Translations under genes and position numbers: made by a program
In this document: positions 56,987-64,000 of the stretch, one piece after another
How the letters are laid out: the number at the start of each line of letters is the position of its first letter
Numbering within the stretch: the first letter of the stretch is position 1
Source of the DNA: Sergeia podlipaevii
Taxonomy: Eukaryota > Euglenozoa > Kinetoplastea > Trypanosomatida > Trypanosomatidae
Assembly (NCBI GenBank): GCA_030849805.1
Contig: JASANZ010002207.1
Coordinates: forward strand, 1-64,000
Direction: 5' to 3'
Length of the DNA: 64,000 nt
Notes under the pieces: generated by a model
The model's input: only the letters and a program-made list of their open reading frames with translations
What the model was told of the DNA's origin: nothing
Database searches by the model: none

Positions 56987-58221
56987 TTTTTCTTTCCTCT
57001 TTGTAGATATCGCGTCTCTCCTTTGTCTGTGTAAGCTTCACAGATGTGTCGATAAATATCAATAAAGATACAAGGGAAGCTAGTGAGATATGCCCTCTTT
57101 ATATTTTAGCTGCAATAATATAATAATAATAATAACAATAGTAAGCACAGGAAAACAGAATGTACACCAATAAAAAAGAAATACAAGGTGATACAATATA
57201 TGAGCTAAACAACCGAAAAAAAGGGGTGAGAGAAACGCTTGACCAAACGCAAACCTCTGTGGTTCTTTTTGGCGGCTACTTAAGAGGTGGGATAAAATAT
57301 AGAAAAGTGAAAAAGAAAGAAAAAAAGAAAAAAGACACGATAACAGGTAGATAGTGATCCAAGACAAGAAATTCATACATCTATATATATAGGGTGAAAA
57401 TGCGAAGACATTCAACATAGTGACATGAACAAGCTGTACAGAGAATTTCCTCCCACAATCGTAAAAAAAAAAAAAATGAATAAACAAAGGGAAGTGCGAA
57501 AACAGTTTTAGTATACTTTTTGTTTATCGGCAACTGTACGAAGTGTAGTGAGAAGACTTCACTCACTCGTTTCTCTCGCTAGCATAGCTGTGAGAGGGCG
57601 GCGGAGGGAGGGGGGGGGGAGGAAAAAAAAATTATGTAGATAGACAAGAGAGGCGCTTTTCAAAACACAGACACATCACTATTAGTAACACAAAGCCCCT
57701 CTCCCGATATTTCACAAAGCAAGATATTCGCTCATAACAGCAAAAAAAAAGCACAAGAAAATCATATTGAGGAAACTGAAGGATAGGGAAGGTGGACTTC
57801 TCTCTAAGCACCTTTCCTCCCATACATATGTATATATATATGCAATGGGATTGCGAGAGAAAAAGGCGAAGGCAGAGGAGGCCACTTGGGCCCCTCTACA
57901 GAAGCAAAAAAAAAAAACACACAAAAATAAAATAAATGCAGTCCATACTTCTTTTGTTATTCTCTCTCTCTCTCTCCAATTCTCATTGTTCACGGACATC
58001 GTTACCAACCACCAAAAGGTGCCCCCCTCCCTCAGAATCCCTTCTCGATTGTGGAGAACATCTCACACCTTTCCAAAACTCTTTTTTTTTTTTTTGTGTG
58101 TGTGTGTGTGTTTATCTGCTTGCTTTTGTTTCCCCCCACTCTATCATGGTTATTTCGCTTTTATGCGTTGCCCCACATGTACACACGCAGTCTCCCTGTC
58201 TCACTCTGTCTCTCTCCTTCC
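56987..58221. other. Intergenic region between sideroflexin and the WDR20-like gene
   Basis: AT-rich DNA with a G-rich tract at 57601-57622, (AT) and (CT) tracts (about 57961-57977) and A/T homopolymers. Short open frames here are compositionally biased. No gene recognised. Confidence 0.6.
57601..57622 (+). other. G-rich tract (quadruplex potential)
   Basis: Plus-strand run GCGGAGGGAG followed by nine G and AGG. It is on the template strand of the minus-strand genes. Confidence 0.4.
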
Positions 58222-59202
58222 TTACAGACCCTTGTAGTACGTGAAGTTCTGCACGGGAGATCCATCCTGGCGCTTGAGGCCCTGGAACTGCTCCTCTAGC
58301 TTCGACGCGGGAATGGCCTGAACGACGTTGTACGCCGCCAGTGCAGGTGGGACGCCCAGGGTGAGACCCGCCATCTGCAGAAGCGCCTCCGTGACGACAG
58401 AGTGCCGACGCACAGGGGCACAGAGACGCGAGAGCGGCAGCATCAGCAGCGTTGGGAACATCATGCAGGGAAAGTTCCAAATTACGCGCGTGGCGCTGCA
58501 CTTGAGAAGACTGTCCTTTCCCGCGTTTGTGCTGTAGCCACGGACAGTGCCATCTTCGTCCTTCACCTGAATACCTTGACCACCTGTCATCCATTCGTTC
58601 TTTCGCATCAGCGCTAGGTTGGCCACCGAAGCTGTGACCACGCCAGCAAAGGGAACAGTGGCGCGAATCAGCGTCGCTGTGGTGGTGCCTGGCGCCACCC
58701 GCTTGGTCAGCATCGTGGCGCCAAGACCGGCACCACACGCAATGACCACTGCCGCCGTGTACGCCTTGAGAAGTTCACCCGTTGGCTGCTTATCAGAGGA
58801 GCGGTTTGCGTAGTTGACTGCGCTGTTGTAGCTCTGGTTCAGCCACTGAATAAAAAGTGTACGAGGCACGCTGGCGACCGTGCTGGGGGTCATCATGAAA
58901 GGCACAATGAGAAAGTTGGCGGGGAGAAAGGCACACATGCGGAAGAGTGGGAAGATGGGTTCCTTGGTGGTCGGGTGCACGCACTGCTCAATCGCATTGC
59001 GCGCCTTCCAGAGCTCGGCATCCGTGGCGCCAGCACTCAGCCCGTCTTTGCGGCTATCCAGCAGCAGCTGCGCCTTCTGCAGAGAGCGCTCCGTTTCAAA
59101 CACAAGAAGAGGGTTCACAGACTGAGCCCAGTACCCGACACGACCCCAGTAGGAGTTCATGTCGTACAGGGTACCAGTCTCAGAGAAGGGAGGAACAGGC
59201 AT
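58222..59202 (-). CDS. Sideroflexin (mitochondrial tricarboxylate/serine carrier family, 326 aa)
   Basis: Sideroflexins are mitochondrial inner-membrane proteins; in mammals SFXN1 imports serine for one-carbon metabolism. Length is normal for the family. Conserved landmarks occur in order: LLDSRKDGLSAGATDAELW near residue 50-65, VHPTTKEPI (the family HP.T.E block) near 76, FRMCAFLPANFLI near 87, WLNQSYNSAVNYANRS near 122-137, ASVANLALMRKNEW (the AxxNxxxMR motif) near 193-206, and an ending FTYYKGL like the usual YFNKGL. Four or five hydrophobic segments match the known topology. The ATG at 59202 follows AT-rich leader directly. Substrate in this organism is not established; serine is inferred from family knowledge. 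Confidence 0.95.
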   Translation of the reverse strand: MPVPPFSETGTLYDMNSYWGRVGYWAQSVNPLLVFETERSLQKAQLLLDSRKDGLSAGATDAELWKARNAIEQCVHPTTKEPIFPLFRMCAFLPANFLIVPFMMTPSTVASVPRTLFIQWLNQSYNSAVNYANRSSDKQPTGELLKAYTAAVVIACGAGLGATMLTKRVAPGTTTATLIRATVPFAGVVTASVANLALMRKNEWMTGGQGIQVKDEDGTVRGYSTNAGKDSLLKCSATRVIWNFPCMMFPTLLMLPLSRLCAPVRRHSVVTEALLQMAGLTLGVPPALAAYNVVQAIPASKLEEQFQGLKRQDGSPVQNFTYYKGL

Positions 59203-59278
59203 TTTCTCTGCTTTTTTTTTTGAAAATGTGTAAGCGCTTTGTGTATGTGGGGAGGGAACTACCCGTCTAAAGAAATGT

Positions 59279-59280
59279 CT
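59279..59280 (-). promoter_or_regulatory. Predicted spliced-leader acceptor for the sideroflexin gene
   Basis: Minus strand: ACTTTTTACTTACAG ends at 59279, 76 nt upstream of the ATG. A second AG (TTCTTTAG) follows 12-13 nt downstream. Confidence 0.5.
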
Positions 59281-59490
59281 GTAAGTAAAAAGTTTCTTTA
59301 CTTCTTATATATATTTGAGTGAAGGAAAATCAACTGATGGTTCGATAAATTTGTATCTATATGTATATAGACGTGCGCACGTACTTTTGGGTAAGTATAT
59401 ATTGTTAAAAAAAAATATGAGTGTATAATGATGTACTGCCGTTCTTTTACTCCAAAGATCAGCATGACAATGTGAAGGCACAGGAAGGAC

Positions 59491-59508
59491 AGAGAGAGAG
59501 AGAGAGAG
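59491..59508. repeat. (AG)9 microsatellite
   Basis: Dinucleotide repeat in intergenic DNA; CT tract on the transcribed strand. Confidence 0.9.
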
Positions 59509-59729
59509 TATCAACGATGGGATGAGTGATGAAGCAGTCGAATCCGGTTGTACATTTGAAAATGAAAAGGAGAGGCTTACCTAACGTACTTCATCTCAGT
59601 GGGTCACATACAAATCAACACCAAAACCAAAAACACTGGACCCCGAGCGTACTGCATTTTAAAAAAGTGTATATGTGCTTTAGTAAGAAACAGCAGATAA
59701 TGAATGCCTTGTCCAGTACACAAAAGTAA

Positions 59730-61382
59730 CTAAGCTTTGCTTACCGCACCTGCGCGGAACCCGGCAAGACCATCTTGTAAGAACGCTGCACGCCACACGC
59801 AGGCAAGATCCAACCAAGGACCACCCGCAGCGGGGAGTTGCCGCAGAAACTTCTCCCCTTCGCCTACTGTGGCGACAAAATTCATAAAGACAGCCTCTTT
59901 ACCGTTGTCCTCTTCGGCCTCCTCATGCTTGCCATCCTTCGCCTCACCATCCTCCATGCGTGCCCGCTTGCTCTTTGTGGATTTCTGATGAAAAGAGAAG
60001 GTGTCTGCTTTGCACAGCGGCACTGAACACAGTCGCCGCGCCTGAGTCTCTGGACTCTCCCACTCCATCTTGTCTAATATCCAGCGATCCATGTGTCGCA
60101 CGGCCACTTCACCTCCAGCCACGATCACCACGGAGTCACAGTTGGCAATCCACAGTACGCAACCACGGAGAAGGTTGTCGTTCGCAAACTTGCGCAGTTT
60201 TCCCAAGTGCGCAGGGGAATAAATGGGGTATATCCGGTAGGCACGCAACAGCGGGTTCTCCGTGGCGTGACGCACCGCATCGCGCTCGCGCCTGGCGATC
60301 TGCGCAGGTAACGCGGCCACGTGCCGCTCATGATTCCGCAACTGATGATCGTGAAAGCGCTTCTCGTAGGCCTCCGCCACCGCCCGTTCAAGTGTCAGCG
60401 GGTTTACAATACCTTCTCTGGTGAGGCTGTGGGTAAGAATCGTTTTCTTGGAGAGGCGGTCCGCTGCAGAGGACTTGCCCCCTGCCACACCAGCCGCCGA
60501 GCTCTTCGCAAGCGCCTCTGCACGCTCTCTTCGCAGTCTTTCTTGCTTCTGTTTTACGCGCTCGTTGCGCTCCGCACGCAGTTCTTCCTTGGTCTTCATT
60601 AGCTTCACCTGCACTGGCCTGCTCGCGGCCTCGTGCTGGTAGTGTAGAGTGTAGTGCGAGTCTGGCAGGATTGGGTGATGAACAAGATCCAACTTTGCCG
60701 CCACCACGCTCGCCGCGTTGTCGGCACGCACGACAAGTGCCTTTGGGTCATAGCGAGGGAGGCCAAAGGCCCAGCGGTCCCATGGCTCTATATCCGGCAC
60801 ACCCGCGTTAAAGAAGGAACGTAGGAAGGAGTTGTTCTGTGTCGGGCCTACAGGCAGTGTGCTGTCGGTTCCCTTACCCGCAGAAGTGATGCCGCCGCCA
60901 CTTGTGGTCAAGGAGCTGGTGCAGAAAGCGTGTAAGGAGGCTTCATACGCGGCACGACGCTCACGCAGAGTGGGTCCAGCGTCCGGTCCTAGGAGCTGAT
61001 GTATCTGCTCCTGAGCGTCCAACACCTTCCCGTTGCTGCTACTACTGCCGCCTTCCGTGCTGGCACTTGGGAGAGCGTTGACAGAGTGAGAGCTCGTCGC
61101 GAGGACACCGCCAGAGGGCACGGGGGCGGGCCCCCCACCTCCGAATAATGTACGCCGCCGACGCCCCACTGCTGCTCTCTGTGAGTAAGTTTGCAGTGCT
61201 GGGTCAAATGCTCGCATTTCAGAAGCCTTCTCCTTGCCATCTCCGGCGTCTGCCTGCCTCTCCGCCAGAAGCTGGCTCACCAGCTCCTCCGGCTGCTGCT
61301 GCTTCTTGGTGTCCTTGACCGCTGAGAAGTCAATAAAGGCATCATCGATGCTGACGGGTTTGTAGTGCTGCTTCGGTGGCAT
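59730..61382 (-). CDS. PRP3: U4/U6 snRNP protein PRP3 (550 aa)
   Basis: PRP3 (PRPF3 in humans) is a U4/U6 di-snRNP protein required to form the tri-snRNP; in trypanosomatids it would serve both trans-splicing and the few cis-introns. The open frame can be extended two codons to a TTG, but the first ATG is at 61382 (MPPKQHYKPVSID). Family landmarks: VPDIEPWDRWAF near residue 194, matching the VPDIE.WD block; LVHHPILP near 235; KTKEELRAERNERVKQKQ near 265, matching the KT..E...RR..R region; the helical VNPLTLERAVAEAYEKRFHDH near 325-345; and a C-terminal DUF1115-like part (LRGCVLWIANCDSVVIVAGG, then MDRWILDKMEWE), matching the human GVVVLHKDVNVVVVEGG and HRIKW. The first 190 residues are low complexity; no PWI domain is seen. 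Identification is by ordered motifs. Confidence 0.9.
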   Translation of the reverse strand: MPPKQHYKPVSIDDAFIDFSAVKDTKKQQQPEELVSQLLAERQADAGDGKEKASEMRAFDPALQTYSQRAAVGRRRRTLFGGGGPAPVPSGGVLATSSHSVNALPSASTEGGSSSSNGKVLDAQEQIHQLLGPDAGPTLRERRAAYEASLHAFCTSSLTTSGGGITSAGKGTDSTLPVGPTQNNSFLRSFFNAGVPDIEPWDRWAFGLPRYDPKALVVRADNAASVVAAKLDLVHHPILPDSHYTLHYQHEAASRPVQVKLMKTKEELRAERNERVKQKQERLRRERAEALAKSSAAGVAGGKSSAADRLSKKTILTHSLTREGIVNPLTLERAVAEAYEKRFHDHQLRNHERHVAALPAQIARRERDAVRHATENPLLRAYRIYPIYSPAHLGKLRKFANDNLLRGCVLWIANCDSVVIVAGGEVAVRHMDRWILDKMEWESPETQARRLCSVPLCKADTFSFHQKSTKSKRARMEDGEAKDGKHEEAEEDNGKEAVFMNFVATVGEGEKFLRQLPAAGGPWLDLACVWRAAFLQDGLAGFRAGAVSKA

Positions 61383-61435
61383 CGACAAAAATTATTATTT
61401 TTTTTTTTCTCTTTCCTTTGGACGGGAAGTAGCAA

Positions 61436-61437
61436 GC
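61436..61437 (-). promoter_or_regulatory. Possible spliced-leader acceptor for PRP3
   Basis: Minus strand: GGACATTTTTTTGAG ends at 61436, 53 nt upstream of the ATG at 61382. Confidence 0.4.
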
Positions 61438-62021
61438 TCAAAAAAATGTCCTTGGCGTGTGTGTGCGTAGAGAGTACTACTTCCTCACCACCACGTTCCT
61501 CTTTTCAATCAAAAAGTACTCGAATCTCTTCAAGGACTAAACTAATCAATGTATTTCTGCCTTGATAGGGGAAAACAAGCAAAAATAAATAAGTTCATGA
61601 GCATAGGAAAATAAAAACAAAGAGTTCATATCATGAAAAGAAGCACAAAAAAGATTTTTTTTTTTTGGTATCTTCCTACATTTCCAGGACGAAAAAAAAA
61701 AGCAAACTCAAAAAAAAGTTCTCTTCTCATATGAAAGGTCGTATATGTATGTTATATCGTGTTTTTTTTTCTTTAATATAGTACCCCTGATGTTAAACAG
61801 TTAGTCGACGCGATGCATTCCATGACGCATGAATGCACAAGATGATGTGAATCATCCCCCTCTCACACTTTCTCTTTTTGAAGAAGAAGAAGAAGAAAGC
61901 GGACAGTTTTTAACAATGTAGATTAATCTGCCTTTGTTATTGGTAAGAGTGTGCCCTGTGTGTGTGTGTCAAGCTCCATAGGTGATGCGCAATATTCATC
62001 TCACATTTTGTTCTCTCCTTC

Positions 62022-62069
62022 GCACACATACACACACACACACACCGCACACACACACACACACACACA
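62022..62069. repeat. (AC)n microsatellite with one interruption
   Basis: AC/CA repeat of about 48 bp interrupted by AT and CCGC, located about 50 nt downstream of the stop of the zinc-knuckle gene. Confidence 0.9.
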
Positions 62070-62122
62070 GGGCACATTCTTCATATTCAACAAGAAAAAA
62101 AAAATCTAGTTTGTGCGACCTT

Positions 62123-63496
62123 TTACTTGCGTGGGCAGTGACGGGACAGATGAGATTCAGAGCCGCAGAGCTTGCACTGATCCTTCGACGTACGCGCGAA
62201 GGTGGGCCGCTGCTGTTGCTGCGCTGGAGCCTTGCACGCCGCAGGTGCGGGCACATCCGCAGTCCGTGGCTTGGAGGGTGAAGGAGCCACCACTGTGGTA
62301 GTAGTCGTGGAATCAATGGCGGGCGACGCAGCAGCAGTTTCACCAGAACCATCGCACATACGCGTGAAGTGGCTGGTACTACCACACTTCTGGCAGCAGT
62401 CCTTGCTAAACTGAGGCTTCGCATGCGGGACAGGTGAGCGCTGCTGCTGCTGCTGCCGCTGAGGAACGGTCTGAACCGGTGCTGCGGTTGTTGCCACCTC
62501 CCCTCCAGGCTTGGGGCCTAAGCCATCGCAGTTGCGAGTGAAGTGGTCAGGACTGCCACACTTCTGGCAGCAGTTTTTGGGGAATTTCTTCACTACCTCC
62601 TGGGAGGCAGGTGCTGCTTGCGTGGCGGCTGTAGCGGCGGCGAACGCATCGCCAGGACCGGAACCATCGCACATGCGCGTAAAGTGGCTGGTACTACCAC
62701 ACTTCTGGCAGCAGTCCTTACCAAACTGAGGCTTCGCTTTCTTCGCGGGCGACTCAGAGACAGCCGTGTCCTCCACGCCATGTCTCTCACGAGGACGCTT
62801 GCTGCGTGTTTCTCCTCCCTCCGTCGCCTCACCCTCTTCGTCCTTGTTCTGCTTCGGACGCTGCACTGGCACCACGCCGCCGCTAAGGTAAAAGTCCTCC
62901 ACAGTGATGGGGCTGACAGTGATGCACAGGCGCGTGTCTCGCCACGTAAGGTGATTCAAGTAGTCTAGGGAGCTGTCCATGACGGCCGCTGCTGCCTCCT
63001 CCTCTCCCGTCTTGTACCTGGCAGCCTTGGCAGTGGCAGCGGCAGGCTTAGCGTTGAAGAGGTCAGCAATGGTCAGCTCCTCGTTGGAGCCGGCACCGGC
63101 GGCCAGCAGCCACTCTTCCGTGTCCTCCACTGCCGAAGAGGCGGCGGTTGCATCGCTCTTCTTGCCTCTTCCCTTCTTCTTGGTATCGCCCTTCTCCTTC
63201 ATTTTTGCCTCTGCAGCAGCAGCCGCTTCCGCCTTCCCTCGCTCTAGGGCCTTGACGACATCGGCTACAAACTTCTCTGTACGCAGCTCCACCAAGGCAA
63301 AGCGCTTCTGGCCACAGCCAGCAAACAGGCTGCGAGCGAGCTGACCGCGAAAGATGACGCGGAGAAGAGATTCATCTGCAATGCTAGGCATCGGATACAC
63401 GAGAAAGCTGGTGTGCGTCACACCGGGCTGCTGGGGTTTAGGGGGCATGCCATGGGGCTTGCTGCCATTGTTGCTGCTGCTAGCGACCTCAGACAT
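62123..63496 (-). CDS. Protein with four CCHC zinc knuckles (457 aa)
   Basis: The C-terminal half carries four Cx2Cx4Hx4C knuckles: CQKCGSTSHFTRMC (about residue 260), CQKCGSPDHFTRNC (about 306), CQKCGSTSHFTRMC (about 367) and CKLCGSESHLSRHC at the very end (about 441). Such knuckles bind single-stranded nucleic acid. Residues about 25-90 (HTSFLVYPMP, LRVIFRGQLARS, KRFALVELRTEKFV) show a beta-alpha-beta pattern that could be a divergent RRM. A basic Lys-rich region follows (KMKEKGDTKKKGRGKKS). The arrangement is unlike the small all-knuckle minicircle-binding protein UMSBP, so that name is not used. Three of the four knuckles are encoded by closely related DNA, indicating internal duplication. 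The ATG at 63496 is 92 nt downstream of a strong splice acceptor. Probable RNA-binding protein; target unknown. Confidence 0.88.
   Translation of the reverse strand: MSEVASSSNNGSKPHGMPPKPQQPGVTHTSFLVYPMPSIADESLLRVIFRGQLARSLFAGCGQKRFALVELRTEKFVADVVKALERGKAEAAAAAEAKMKEKGDTKKKGRGKKSDATAASSAVEDTEEWLLAAGAGSNEELTIADLFNAKPAAATAKAARYKTGEEEAAAAVMDSSLDYLNHLTWRDTRLCITVSPITVEDFYLSGGVVPVQRPKQNKDEEGEATEGGETRSKRPRERHGVEDTAVSESPAKKAKPQFGKDCCQKCGSTSHFTRMCDGSGPGDAFAAATAATQAAPASQEVVKKFPKNCCQKCGSPDHFTRNCDGLGPKPGGEVATTAAPVQTVPQRQQQQQRSPVPHAKPQFSKDCCQKCGSTSHFTRMCDGSGETAAASPAIDSTTTTTVVAPSPSKPRTADVPAPAACKAPAQQQQRPTFARTSKDQCKLCGSESHLSRHCPRK
62346..62420. repeat. Zinc-knuckle module, DNA copy (third knuckle)
   Basis: Matches 62666-62738 with only a few substitutions, so both DNA and protein are nearly identical. 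A third, more diverged copy lies at about 62523-62588. Confidence 0.8.
62666..62738. repeat. Zinc-knuckle module, DNA copy (first knuckle)
   Basis: Encodes the same knuckle and flanking KPQF as the copy at 62346-62420; the match extends past the knuckle into both flanks. Confidence 0.8.
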
Positions 63497-64000
63497 GGTT
63501 GATTTCTACCTCTGCAGCAAAACGTTGCAAGCGACACTGGCTGTTTCCCGCTTAGACTGTGCTGATTAGAATATTCACAAAGTGGGATCTCAAAAAAAAA
63601 AAGGTTAGTGTATGTCGAGTGAGAGAAAGAGAGTAAGCGACAACTATCCAAGAACCAAAAACAAACAAGCAAACAGCCTCTTCCCTTGTGTGAAAGAAAA
63701 ATTGAATAACTTAAAAAAAAAAAGAGGGAGAGAAAAATATACTTGCTATATGTCACAACAAATCAACGGTGTTAAAAAAAAAAAATGTATAAATGGATAG
63801 ATAGATAGATAGGAAGTACAGAAATGATATAGCAGTAAGGTAGTGTGGAAGTACCAAGAAAGTGTCTTCATGGTATACAACTCTAATCAGTCTTAAAAAA
63901 AATAAAAAAAAATCTCGTCAGGTATGTGTTTAGATATCAAGCGTGGTATAGTTGGTAGAGAGAAAAAAAAAAGAAAGAAAGATAAAAAGACCAAGTTTTA
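63497..64000. other. Leader and intergenic DNA at the window end
   Basis: AT-rich DNA upstream of the zinc-knuckle gene, with A homopolymers and a (GATA) tract near 63796-63812. The upstream neighbour is outside the window. No gene recognised. Confidence 0.6.
63589..63590 (-). promoter_or_regulatory. Predicted spliced-leader acceptor for the zinc-knuckle gene
   Basis: Minus strand: CCTTTTTTTTTTTGAG ends at 63589, a long T tract directly adjoining AG, 92 nt upstream of the ATG at 63496. Confidence 0.6.

Larger units (their letters stand above)
59203..59729. other. Intergenic region between PRP3 and sideroflexin genes
   Basis: AT-rich leader and 3' UTR with an (AG)9 repeat. No coding region recognised apart from short biased frames. 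Confidence 0.6.
61383..62122. other. Intergenic region between the zinc-knuckle gene and PRP3
   Basis: AT-rich DNA with A/T homopolymers and an AC-rich tract at 62022-62069. Nothing else recognised. Confidence 0.6.

Noticed and set aside
62123..63496. Universal minicircle sequence-binding protein (UMSBP)
   Set aside because: UMSBP is a small protein made almost only of knuckles. This one has a long N-terminal region and different spacing.
63937..63962. tRNA D-arm-like sequence (TAGTTGGTAGAG)
   Set aside because: It is followed by an A/G homopolymer run, with no anticodon or T arm; chance similarity.

Overview
The window looks like nuclear DNA from a trypanosomatid (kinetoplastid) protist. 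All 17 protein-coding genes lie on the minus strand, none needs an intron, and the AT-rich gaps between them carry pyrimidine tracts followed by AG (read on the minus strand), as expected for spliced-leader trans-splicing of one polycistronic transcript. The clearest lineage marker is RNA-editing ligase 1 (51840-53339), which serves kinetoplast U-insertion/deletion editing. Coding regions are GC-richer and cover about 70% of the window; the rest is A/T homopolymers and microsatellites. The species is not determined. Gene content recalls Leishmania chromosome 1 (REL1 and DDI1 close together), but the proteins are swollen by Ser/Ala/Gly/Gln low-complexity inserts and the intergenic regions are long and AT-rich.

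Transcription runs from high to low coordinates. In that order: a CCHC zinc-knuckle protein; U4/U6 snRNP protein PRP3; a sideroflexin; a WD40 protein resembling WDR20/DMWD; REL1; a very long TBCK-type RabGAP; DDI1; a degenerate EF-hand protein; a 1132-aa low-complexity protein; a GRP170/HYOU1-type ER HSP70; mitochondrial processing peptidase beta; a 1663-aa protein with zinc-binding clusters and an ORC2-like C-terminal half; a 314-aa unknown; a large ankyrin plus multi-pass membrane protein whose membrane part resembles TMEM117; a 1453-aa protein with a zinc knuckle and an RRM; a leucine-rich-repeat protein; and a 579-aa unknown. As usual in these organisms, the neighbours are co-transcribed without sharing a pathway.

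One assembly fault matters. A single N at 14107 joins two copies of the same 148 bp (13959-14106 and 14108-14255, one mismatch). This splits the ankyrin/TMEM117-like gene into two frames. Removing one copy plus the N leaves exactly 1930 codons, so the break is almost certainly artificial.

The most interesting observations are the ankyrin plus TMEM117-like fusion, the ORC2-like protein with an N-terminal cysteine-rich region, the TBCK orthologue with both RabGAP catalytic fingers, near-identical DNA modules encoding zinc knuckles, and G-rich tracts in intergenic DNA. No tRNA, rRNA, transposon, CRISPR array or strand-switch region was recognised.
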